From Bacteroidota bacterium (lineage in GTDB: Bacteria > Bacteroidota > Bacteroidia > NS11-12g > UBA955): DNA of 12,073 nt. Made by a program: the position numbers and the translations under genes. Positions 1 through 5,291 of this stretch are shown piece after piece; the stretch's first letter is position 1; each line of letters opens with the position of its first letter. The notes beneath the pieces are model-generated. The model was not told the DNA's origin. It did not search any database and was given only the letters and a program-made list of their open reading frames with translations. The stretch is from positions 1 to 12,073 of the forward strand of contig CANHGC010000015.1 of assembly GCA_947460045.1 (NCBI GenBank), in the 5' to 3' direction.

Positions 1-863
1 CCTGCGTAACCATTCCCTTGCTCGTCATAGGTACCCGTACAACCAAAGTTGTCTGCTCTAGATCCCGTGTAGGTGCTAAAAACCAAGATGGGGTCAATCA
101 CCAAGGTTTTGGTGCGGGTTGAAGGCAAATTCACAAATCGAAACCCCATTGAGAGGTCTAGTTGTTCAGAATTACTTCGTTCGATTTGATTCAGATCAAG
201 TTGATAGCTTACTTCTGGCGCAGTTGAATTTTTCACTGAGGAACCATCCGCATTTGTCCAATAAACGGAAGGAATGGATTCAACCCATTCATACCACTGT
301 GTCTTTAGTCGACATTTTTGATTGGGCAATGGCTGGATATTTGTCTGTCCTCTGTATTTCCACTGCAATTTCTGCAAATCAGCCTGCGGCGCAACTATCC
401 AATTGTATTTGATTGTACCATTGTAGGATTTTACCTCTAAGTCAATGCCTGGCCATACATTTTGAATTGTGATTCCGGAAAATTTCTTTACGCCAGTTAT
501 GGGTTTTGTTTGTTTTCCTCGATAGAAATTGTAATACTCTGTGGACTGATTTCCTGTGCCGATTACCAACATGTTTGGGTTGCAATTCAAGAAATCAATA
601 AACACTGCTTGCGTGTTGATTTTTAGGTTTTGTATGGTTCTTTCATGCAGTAACTCAGCTGCCAAGGTATCCAAAAAGTTAAAAACAAACCCTTGTCTGG
701 TAATCCAAAAATCTCCAACGTTTAGTTGGGCTTTTGCCAAAACTTGATTAGACCATTGGCCATTATTGATAAAAAAGACGGGATCTTCTTGCTGAGCATC
801 GGATTTTGCATCGATTGAGCCAACCAATGAAAACATCATCAAATTCAAAAAAAACAACTTCAA
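1..863 (-). CDS. Secreted DUF7948/SBBP-repeat surface protein, N-terminal part (partial)
   Basis: This open frame runs off the left edge, so only about 287 N-terminal residues are visible. From a TTG start at 863 the protein opens with a signal peptide (MKLFFLNLMMFSLVGSIDA). A domain follows that begins FFINNGQWSNQVLAKAQLNV and contains IQNVWPGIDLEVKSYNGTIK and KTLVIDPILVFSTYTGS. These match the pattern I know for DUF7948 ('FIENKGQW', 'YPGIDLE', 'DPTLIFSTYSGS'). The last visible residues, ending in DEQGNGYAG, look like the first SBBP (beta-propeller-type) repeat. Family members in Bacteroidota are large cell-surface or secreted proteins, usually ending in a type IX secretion sorting domain, but that end lies outside the window. 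The start is uncertain: no ATG gives a full signal peptide in this frame. The ATG pair near 839 leaves too short a leader, and a TTG at 914 would add a long polar extension. The gene is divergent from fmt. Confidence 0.8.
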   Translation of the reverse strand, partial: MKLFFLNLMMFSLVGSIDAKSDAQQEDPVFFINNGQWSNQVLAKAQLNVGDFWITRQGFVFNFLDTLAAELLHERTIQNLKINTQAVFIDFLNCNPNMLVIGTGNQSTEYYNFYRGKQTKPITGVKKFSGITIQNVWPGIDLEVKSYNGTIKYNWIVAPQADLQKLQWKYRGQTNIQPLPNQKCRLKTQWYEWVESIPSVYWTNADGSSVKNSTAPEVSYQLDLNQIERSNSEQLDLSMGFRFVNLPSTRTKTLVIDPILVFSTYTGSRADNFGCTGTYDEQGNGYA

Positions 864-1016
864 TGCCTTTTTGAAGGCAACATGTACGCGGCATGGATTG
901 AAGTTTAAATTCAAAAGAATTGATTTATAGCAAAAATCGGTGATTTCGTTGATGAATTTACATTTAGTTCGACGAATAGACAATAAGTTGATGCGAATTG
1001 ATGCCTATGTACTTTG

Positions 1017-1024
1017 TACCTTTG
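1017..1024 (+). promoter_or_regulatory. Bacteroidota -7 promoter box of fmt
   Basis: TACCTTTG is an exact match to the Bacteroidota TAnnTTTG box. TTG triplets at 988-990 and 998-1000 are possible -33 elements, neither at ideal spacing. The box ends 5 bases before the fmt ATG, so transcription would start at or within about two bases of the start codon. Confidence 0.7.
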
Positions 1025-1029
1025 CAAGA

Positions 1030-1947
1030 ATGAGTGACAAAAAACTGCGCATTTTATTCTTTGGAACACCTGATTTTGCTGCAACTTCGTTAATTGCAAT
1101 GGTTAAAAAAGGGTTTGATGTGGTGGGCGTTGTTACCGCAGTTGATAAACCCGCTGGTAGAGGCCAGAAAATCCAAGAAAGCGCAGTGAAAACAGTGGCT
1201 TTGTCTTTGGGATTGCCTGTATTTCAACCCACCAATTTAAAATCCGATGGATTTTATCAATCTATGTGCGATTTACGCATCGACTTGGGTGTGGTTATTG
1301 CATTTAGAATGTTACCAGAGCGAATATGGAGTTTACCTCGATTGGGTACAATCAATTTACACGGATCATTGCTTCCACAATATCGGGGTGCGGCGCCAAT
1401 ACATCATGCTGTTATCAATGGAGAATCAAAAACGGGGGTAACTACATTTTTTTTGAAACACGAAATTGATACAGGCGATATCATTTCGAGCGATACCTTA
1501 TTGATAGGTGAAGATGAAACTGTGGGGGAATTGCATGACAGAATGATGATTGTGGGTGCCGAGTTGATGGTAAATACTTTAGAACTCATCGAGAACGACA
1601 AACAAAGTTCAATGCCCCAGATCTATGATTCAACGTTGAAAATGGCGCCTAAATTGAATAGGGCTTTTTGCAAATTGGACTTGGGCATGGATCTACAAAG
1701 TTTCCATAACAAAGTGCGCGGCCTATCGCCCGTACCCTGCGCATGGATTGAAACTCAATTTGGTGATATGAAAATCTATCGCGGCATGAAGCACGATGTG
1801 AAAATCCCATCCCTCGAGAAAATCTTTATCCATAACAAAAAACTCTGGATTGATTTGATTGATGGCACCTACGAAATTTTGGAACTTCGGTTACCGGGAA
1901 AACCCAAAATGGCATCGCGAGATTTCGTGAATGGACTGAAAAATTAA
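1030..1947 (+). CDS. fmt: Methionyl-tRNA formyltransferase
   Basis: This enzyme transfers a formyl group from 10-formyltetrahydrofolate to the methionine on initiator tRNA, giving fMet-tRNA for cytosolic translation initiation. The 305-residue product is close to the usual length of about 310. The N-terminal formyltransferase fold begins LRILFFGTPDFAATSL and holds the loop VDKPAGRGQK. The catalytic triad is visible: N109 and H111 in TINLHGSLLPQYRGAAPIHH, and D147 in EIDTGDII. The C-terminal tRNA-binding domain starts around residue 210 (KLNRAFCKLDLG). The frame stays open upstream to 940, but the family start MSDKKLRILFFGTP lies at 1030, directly after the promoter box, so the longer form is rejected. 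It appears to be transcribed alone; 155 bases without an obvious terminator separate it from the next gene. Confidence 0.95.
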   Translation: MSDKKLRILFFGTPDFAATSLIAMVKKGFDVVGVVTAVDKPAGRGQKIQESAVKTVALSLGLPVFQPTNLKSDGFYQSMCDLRIDLGVVIAFRMLPERIWSLPRLGTINLHGSLLPQYRGAAPIHHAVINGESKTGVTTFFLKHEIDTGDIISSDTLLIGEDETVGELHDRMMIVGAELMVNTLELIENDKQSSMPQIYDSTLKMAPKLNRAFCKLDLGMDLQSFHNKVRGLSPVPCAWIETQFGDMKIYRGMKHDVKIPSLEKIFIHNKKLWIDLIDGTYEILELRLPGKPKMASRDFVNGLKN

Positions 1948-2090
1948 TTTTTTATGTCGTTTGTTGGGTAAAAATTTGCATTTACCAAGTTTATTGTATT
2001 CATTTACGGTTGAAATACATAAACAAACGCCTATAAGTCAAAAAATACTCAACTAAAATCTTGCTTTATTAAAACAACATTTTAACCTGC

Positions 2091-2097
2091 AAGGAGG
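2091..2097 (+). promoter_or_regulatory. Strong Shine-Dalgarno sequence of the sigma-factor gene
   Basis: AAGGAGG lies 5 bases before the ATG at 2103, a textbook position and a full match to the anti-Shine-Dalgarno core. No other gene in this window has a comparable site before its start, in keeping with the weak use of Shine-Dalgarno pairing in Bacteroidota. It fixes the start codon of the sigma gene. Confidence 0.85.
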
Positions 2098-2102
2098 GTA
2101 TT

Positions 2103-2684
2103 ATGACTACACCATTGATCACAGACGGCGTGCTGATTAAGCGTTACCTAGAAGGCAACAACGCAGCATTCGAAACATTGTTAAAGCGACACAGGACTAG
2201 GATTCTTTCTAGTATTTACTTGCTTGTTAACGATCGTTACTTGGCAGAAGATATTTTCCAGGAAACCTTTATTAAGGTAATTCACAGCATTCAGAATGGT
2301 AAATACAACCATGAAGACAAGTTTCTTCCATGGGCGTTGAGAATCGCAAGAAACATGAGTATCGATTCTATTCGCTCCAGAAAAAGAATGCCCGTTGTGG
2401 TTGACACTGAAGGCCGTGATGTTTTTGACGCAATGGGGATCAGTGTTAGTAGCCAAGAGGATGAACGTGTTGCCAAAGACGAGATCGAAATTCTAAAGCA
2501 TTGGATTTGGGAACTGCCCGAAGATCAACGCGAAGTATTGATTTTGAGGCAGTATGCAGACTTGAGCTTCAAAGAAATCGCAGCCTTAACAGACACAAAC
2601 ATCAATACTTGTATCGGTAGAATGCACTACGCAATTCTCAATTTGAGAAAAAAGATGCAAAAAAGTGTAGTCCGGGTAAAATAA
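2103..2684 (+). CDS. Sigma-70 family (ECF-like) RNA polymerase sigma factor
   Basis: This 193-residue alternative sigma factor would direct core RNA polymerase to a set of promoters. Region 2 spans roughly residues 8-95: LIKRYLEGNNAAFETLLKRH, then AEDIFQETFIKVIHSI, then FLPWALRIARNMSIDSIRSR, which matches the -10 recognition helices. A linker of about 40 residues follows. Region 4 spans about residues 130-185: LPEDQREVLILRQYADLSFK, then EIAALTDTNINTCIGRMHYA as the helix-turn-helix. The two-domain layout without regions 1 and 3 is typical of ECF factors, and this sequence resembles the widely conserved ECF-like sigma of Bacteroidota. A small acidic gene follows 44 bases after the stop. The untranslated stretch before the gene (1948-2102) has no exact TAnnTTTG box; the nearest is AAAATTTG at 1971-1978. 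The regulon cannot be read from the window. Confidence 0.92.
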   Translation: MTTPLITDGVLIKRYLEGNNAAFETLLKRHRTRILSSIYLLVNDRYLAEDIFQETFIKVIHSIQNGKYNHEDKFLPWALRIARNMSIDSIRSRKRMPVVVDTEGRDVFDAMGISVSSQEDERVAKDEIEILKHWIWELPEDQREVLILRQYADLSFKEIAALTDTNINTCIGRMHYAILNLRKKMQKSVVRVK

Positions 2685-2703
2685 ACTGATTTAGGGTGCG
2701 TTA

Positions 2704-2711
2704 TATGTTTG
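2704..2711 (+). promoter_or_regulatory. Candidate -7 box upstream of the small acidic gene
   Basis: TATGTTTG fits TAnnTTTG exactly and ends 17 bases before the ATG at 2729. No clear -33 TTG was found at the right distance, so this may be chance. If real, it would let the small gene be expressed separately from the sigma factor. Confidence 0.35.
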
Positions 2712-2728
2712 TTGTTAATTCAAACAAT

Positions 2729-2962
2729 ATGACGAAACCACTATCACACTCAGATTTACTGTTATATTATTACGGCGAGGCTGATGCTGAAACTACAGCA
2801 TATATTCAGTCGAACATTGCTGAGTACCCTGAGTGGTCGGTGTATTTGAATGAATTATACGAAGCCACTTCAGATTTGGATCAGCTCATGATCTCTCCCA
2901 TGAATACAACTTTGGCAATTATTCTGGAAGAAAGCGATTCCAAGCTGTATCATTCTATTTGA
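2729..2962 (+). CDS. Small acidic protein next to the sigma factor; possible sigma regulator
   Basis: The function of this 77-residue protein is not certain. It begins MTKPLSHSDLLLYYYGEADA and ends with AIILEESDSKLYHSI. It has no signal peptide, no membrane helix and no cysteine, so it is not a zinc-finger or membrane anti-sigma factor. It is strongly acidic: 13 Asp/Glu against 2 Lys and no Arg. The opening ('DLLLYYYGEA...', then a helix and a central 'P-E-W') recalls the N-terminal helical part of Bacteroidota anti-sigma-like proteins. Together with its place 44 bases after a sigma gene, that makes a role in binding or tuning the sigma factor reasonable but unproven. The frame can be opened at a GTG at 2696 or an ATG at 2705. 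I prefer the ATG at 2729 because the extra residues (MRYMFVVNSNN) look unrelated to a conserved start and overlap a possible promoter box. Confidence 0.65.
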   Translation: MTKPLSHSDLLLYYYGEADAETTAYIQSNIAEYPEWSVYLNELYEATSDLDQLMISPMNTTLAIILEESDSKLYHSI

Positions 2963-2987
2963 TACAACAACTTTCAGCGAGATTGGT

Positions 2988-2995
2988 TAATTTCG
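2988..2995 (+). promoter_or_regulatory. Candidate -7 box of the oxygenase gene
   Basis: TAATTTCG matches TAnnTTTG at 7 of 8 positions and ends 4 bases before the ATG at 3000. The geometry is nearly the same as that of the fmt promoter and suggests a leaderless or almost leaderless transcript. Confidence 0.5.
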
Positions 2996-2999
2996 CGTG

Positions 3000-3947
3000 A
3001 TGCAAACCATTCCCAAATTAGATTTATCGCATTTCACAAATGGCTCCGAATTGGAGAAAAGTCAGTTTGTTTCCGATTTGGGCCATGCCTATGAGGAAAT
3101 CGGTTTTGTAGCGATTAGAAATCACGGTATTCCACAATCCATTCTAACTGAATTATATCGGGAAGTAAAAACATTCTTTGAACTACCTACTGAAATCAAG
3201 CTACGCTACGATGATACTGACGGTGGCGGGCAACGTGGTTATACAGGATTCGGAAAAGAGCACGCCAAAGATAGAAATGCGGGTGATTTGAAAGAGTTTT
3301 GGCATTTCGGTCAGTATACCGAAGGTGCAACCATCGATGTCCCCTCCTATCCTCCCAATAAAATCGTGGAAGAATTATCTGGGTTCAATCAGGCTGGAGA
3401 AAACATTTATAAGGCTTTGGAGCAAACTGGCATTGAAATGTTGCGGGCGATTGCGATACATTTAGATCTGGAAGAAAGTTATTTTGACGAACAAGTCACT
3501 CACGGAAATAGTATTTTAAGGGCGATTCATTATCCGCCCATCGTATCGGATCCTCAGGATGCCATCCGCGCGGGTGAGCATGAAGACATCAATTTGATTA
3601 CATTGTTGGTTGGTGCGAGTGCCGATGGTTTGGAGGTTTTGAACAAAAATGGTGAGTGGATTGGTGTAACAGAGGTGGAAGATCACATTGTGGTGAACGT
3701 TGGGGATATGTTACAGCGATTAACAAACGACCAATTGAAGAGCACAACGCACCGGGTTATTAATCCGCCGAAAGAACAATGGGCCAATCCGAGGTATAGC
3801 ATACCCTTTTTCTTACATCCAAGACCAGAAGTAAGGCTGGATTGCTTGCCTCAATGTGTGAATGAAAACAACCCCAAGAAATACGAGGATTGTTCAGCGA
3901 TGGAATTCTTGCTTCAGCGTTTGCGCGAGATTGGCCTAATAAAATAA
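3000..3947 (+). CDS. Isopenicillin N synthase family Fe(II)/2-oxoglutarate-type dioxygenase
   Basis: This is a cytosolic non-haem iron oxygenase of 315 residues, normal for the family. The N-terminal dioxygenase domain (about residues 3-120) carries IPKLDLSHF and EIGFVAIRNHGIP, and GGGQRGYTGFGKEHAKD follows. The C-terminal jelly roll (about 170-280) has the iron facial triad H194-x-D196 (in AGEHEDINLITLL) and H251 (in STTHRVINPP), plus the R265-x-S267 co-substrate motif in NPRYSIPFFLHP. All key residues are present, so it should be active. The RxS motif fits 2-oxoglutarate-using members, although isopenicillin N synthase itself does not use that co-substrate. The substrate cannot be told from sequence; nothing nearby suggests beta-lactam synthesis. 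The ATG at 3000 is preferred over a GTG one codon upstream. It converges with the thioesterase gene, with only 5 bases between the stops. Confidence 0.9.
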   Translation: MQTIPKLDLSHFTNGSELEKSQFVSDLGHAYEEIGFVAIRNHGIPQSILTELYREVKTFFELPTEIKLRYDDTDGGGQRGYTGFGKEHAKDRNAGDLKEFWHFGQYTEGATIDVPSYPPNKIVEELSGFNQAGENIYKALEQTGIEMLRAIAIHLDLEESYFDEQVTHGNSILRAIHYPPIVSDPQDAIRAGEHEDINLITLLVGASADGLEVLNKNGEWIGVTEVEDHIVVNVGDMLQRLTNDQLKSTTHRVINPPKEQWANPRYSIPFFLHPRPEVRLDCLPQCVNENNPKKYEDCSAMEFLLQRLREIGLIK

Positions 3948-3952
3948 GGCCC

Positions 3953-4465
3953 TTATAAAAACAGATTTTTCAATTCCTGGGCATCACCTGGTTTCATTTT
4001 ACCCGCCAAGATCAAACGCACTTGTCGTCTGCGCAGTGCACCATCAAACTTTTCCATTTCGATGTCTGTTTCAGGCACCAAGGTAGGCACGGGAATGGGT
4101 CTGTGTCGTGAATCTAATGCCACAAAAGTGTAATAGGCTTCATTGGATTTTACTTTTTCGCCTTGCGGGAGATTCTCAGCAAACACTTCAATAAATACCT
4201 CCATGCTAGAATTAAATGCTCTAGTTACATAGGCTTTTAAAGTTACTACATCGCCCAGTCGAATACTCTCTTTGAATGAGACACTGTCAACGGCGGCTGT
4301 TACAACGATGTTATTGCTATGTTTTTGCGCTGCGATTGCTGCGCAGATATCCATCCAATGCAACAATCTACCACCCATTAAATTATTGAGTGTATTTGTA
4401 TCGTTGGGAAGTACCAATTCATTCATCAGTGTGAATGACTGCGAGGGATGTTTTTCTGTGGCCAT
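3953..4465 (-). CDS. Acyl-CoA thioesterase, hotdog fold (YciA/BFIT-like)
   Basis: This is predicted to hydrolyse acyl-CoA to free fatty acid and CoA in the cytosol. The 170-residue product holds one hotdog domain (about residues 9-130). Its signature PNDTNTLNNLMGGRLLHWMD spans residues 20-39, corresponding to the family pattern 'P..TN..G..fGG.ll.WMD' with the catalytic acid D39. DSVSFKESIRLGDVVTLKAY and EVFAENLPQGEKVKSNEAYY follow, the usual central strands. The basic, helical C-terminal tail (RRRQVRLILAGKMKPGDAQE) is common in the cytosolic acyl-CoA hydrolase branch. It has its own candidate promoter, embedded in the tail of the rpmA terminator. Acyl-chain preference cannot be inferred. Confidence 0.9.
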   Translation of the reverse strand: MATEKHPSQSFTLMNELVLPNDTNTLNNLMGGRLLHWMDICAAIAAQKHSNNIVVTAAVDSVSFKESIRLGDVVTLKAYVTRAFNSSMEVFIEVFAENLPQGEKVKSNEAYYTFVALDSRHRPIPVPTLVPETDIEMEKFDGALRRRQVRLILAGKMKPGDAQELKNLFL

Positions 4466-4478
4466 GATGGATTTGATG

Positions 4479-4486
4479 CAAAAATA
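4479..4486 (-). promoter_or_regulatory. Candidate -7 box of the thioesterase gene
   Basis: Read on the minus strand, TATTTTTG fits TAnnTTTG exactly and ends 13 bases before the ATG at 4465. It is formed by the T-tract of the upstream terminator, so terminator and promoter share bases. No clear -33 TTG is seen, and the match could be a by-product of the T-tract. Confidence 0.45.
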
Positions 4487-4515
4487 AAAAAGGGGAAGTT
4501 ACCTTCCCCTTTTTT
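4486..4515 (-). terminator. Intrinsic terminator after rplU-rpmA
   Basis: A perfect 13-bp inverted repeat (AAAAAAGGGGAAG / CTTCCCCTTTTTT) surrounds a 4-base loop at 4499-4502. A T-rich run follows on the minus strand. It lies 21 bases past the rpmA stop and is the expected end of the ribosomal operon. Confidence 0.85.
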
Positions 4516-4535
4516 GTATAGATTAAATTTAAAAT

Positions 4536-4793
4536 TTAGGCTTGACCATGAACAGAAACAAAACTTCTGCCCTCTCTGCTCTTGCGGAAAACAACAACAC
4601 CATCTGACAAAGCAAACAAAGTGTGATCTTTTCCAATACCTACATTCACATCAGCATGGTGTTTGGTTCCACGTTGGCGAACAATGATATTTCCTGCTTT
4701 CACAGCTTGACCTCCGAAGATTTTTACTCCAAGGCGTTTACTGTGAGACTCTCTACCGTTTTTAGTGCTACCCGCACCTTTTTTGTGTGCCAT
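4536..4793 (-). CDS. rpmA: 50S ribosomal protein L27 (bL27)
   Basis: An 85-residue ribosomal protein whose N-terminus reaches the peptidyl transferase centre of the large subunit. The sequence is canonical throughout: [20 protein letters not shown], then [20 protein letters not shown], then [20 protein letters not shown]. Length is normal, with no N-terminal extension needing proteolytic removal before GAGS. It follows rplU by 13 bases, the near-universal bacterial order, and a strong terminator follows. The start is fixed by the conserved MAHKKG. Confidence 0.97.
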   Translation of the reverse strand: MAHKKGAGSTKNGRESHSKRLGVKIFGGQAVKAGNIIVRQRGTKHHADVNVGIGKDHTLFALSDGVVVFRKSREGRSFVSVHGQA

Positions 4794-4806
4794 GTTGTAT
4801 ACCTAT

Positions 4807-5115
4807 TTAAGATTTGATGCTTTCGATTTTTAACAATGTGAGGTAATGACGGAAACCGTTCATTTTTTGGTAACCTTTTCTGCGTTTTTTCTTGAAAACC
4901 AATACTTTGTCACCTTTTCCGTGCTCTTTTACTGTAGCAGTAACAGAGGCACCAGCAACTGTGGGAGCTCCCACTTTGATTTTCTCGCCGCCTACCAATA
5001 ATACTTTACTAAACTCAATGGTAGAGCCTGCTTCTGCTTGTAGGCGATTGACAACAAGATGCTTGTTCTCTTCTACCCTGTATTGCCTTCCGGCTATTTC
5101 AACAATGGCGTACAT
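4807..5115 (-). CDS. rplU: 50S ribosomal protein L21 (bL21)
   Basis: A 102-residue large-subunit protein that binds 23S rRNA. The barrel begins MYAIVEIAGRQYRVEENKHL, and the conserved basic end contains VFKKKRRKGYQKMNGFRHYL. The frame is open ten codons further upstream to 5145, but that part (MLYLQPKSRI) overlaps the promoter box, and the family start is MYAIVEIAGRQ, so 5115 is chosen. It is the first gene of a two-gene operon with rpmA. Confidence 0.96.
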   Translation of the reverse strand: MYAIVEIAGRQYRVEENKHLVVNRLQAEAGSTIEFSKVLLVGGEKIKVGAPTVAGASVTATVKEHGKGDKVLVFKKKRRKGYQKMNGFRHYLTLLKIESIKS

Positions 5116-5133
5116 AATCCGTGATTTGGGCTG

Positions 5134-5141
5134 CAAATATA
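5134..5141 (-). promoter_or_regulatory. -7 promoter box of the rplU-rpmA operon
   Basis: On the minus strand TATATTTG matches TAnnTTTG exactly. TTG triplets 17 and 20 bases upstream (in TTGTTGTGTTTGTTG) provide -33 candidates at good spacing. The predicted start leaves a leader of roughly 15 bases before the rplU ATG at 5115. Confidence 0.75.
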
Positions 5142-5275
5142 GCAAAATTCAACAAACACAACAAGCAATATTACTTTTTTTACGATAAAAATTACCCGAA
5201 GGCTCCTGCGTCAACATTCCGTTTCATTTATTAGACACCCCAAAATTTGGTGGCTAACTGTTAGAATCATTCAGC

Positions 5276-5283
5276 CAAATTTG
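5276..5283 (+). promoter_or_regulatory. Candidate -7 box of the outer-membrane barrel gene
   Basis: CAAATTTG matches TAnnTTTG at 7 of 8 positions and ends 8 bases before the ATG at 5292. This short spacing suggests a leader of about five bases. The divergent region 5116-5291 otherwise holds only the rplU promoter. Confidence 0.4.
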
Positions 5284-5291
5284 TGTCATTC

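Noticed and set aside
119..747. Plus-strand open frames opposite the left-edge gene
   Set aside because: The minus strand carries an uninterrupted DUF7948-like protein here; the plus frames have no recognisable content.
1939..1952. Palindrome AAAAATTAATTTTT over the fmt stop codon
   Set aside because: It contains no G or C, so it cannot form a stable terminator hairpin, and is expected in AT-rich DNA.
1948..2102. Search for a structured leader or riboswitch before the sigma gene
   Set aside because: I found no stable stems, and no stretch pairing convincingly with the Shine-Dalgarno; only a 4-base match (TACC) is present.
3000..3947. Possible beta-lactam or natural-product gene cluster around the oxygenase
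   Set aside because: Neighbours are a sigma factor, a general thioesterase and ribosomal proteins; no synthetase, ligase or tailoring genes are present.
5240..5283. CCAAAATTTGG palindrome and a similar CCAAATTTG 34 bases later, before the barrel gene
   Set aside because: They could be an operator pair, but they are short and AT-rich, and the second copy is explained by the candidate -7 box.
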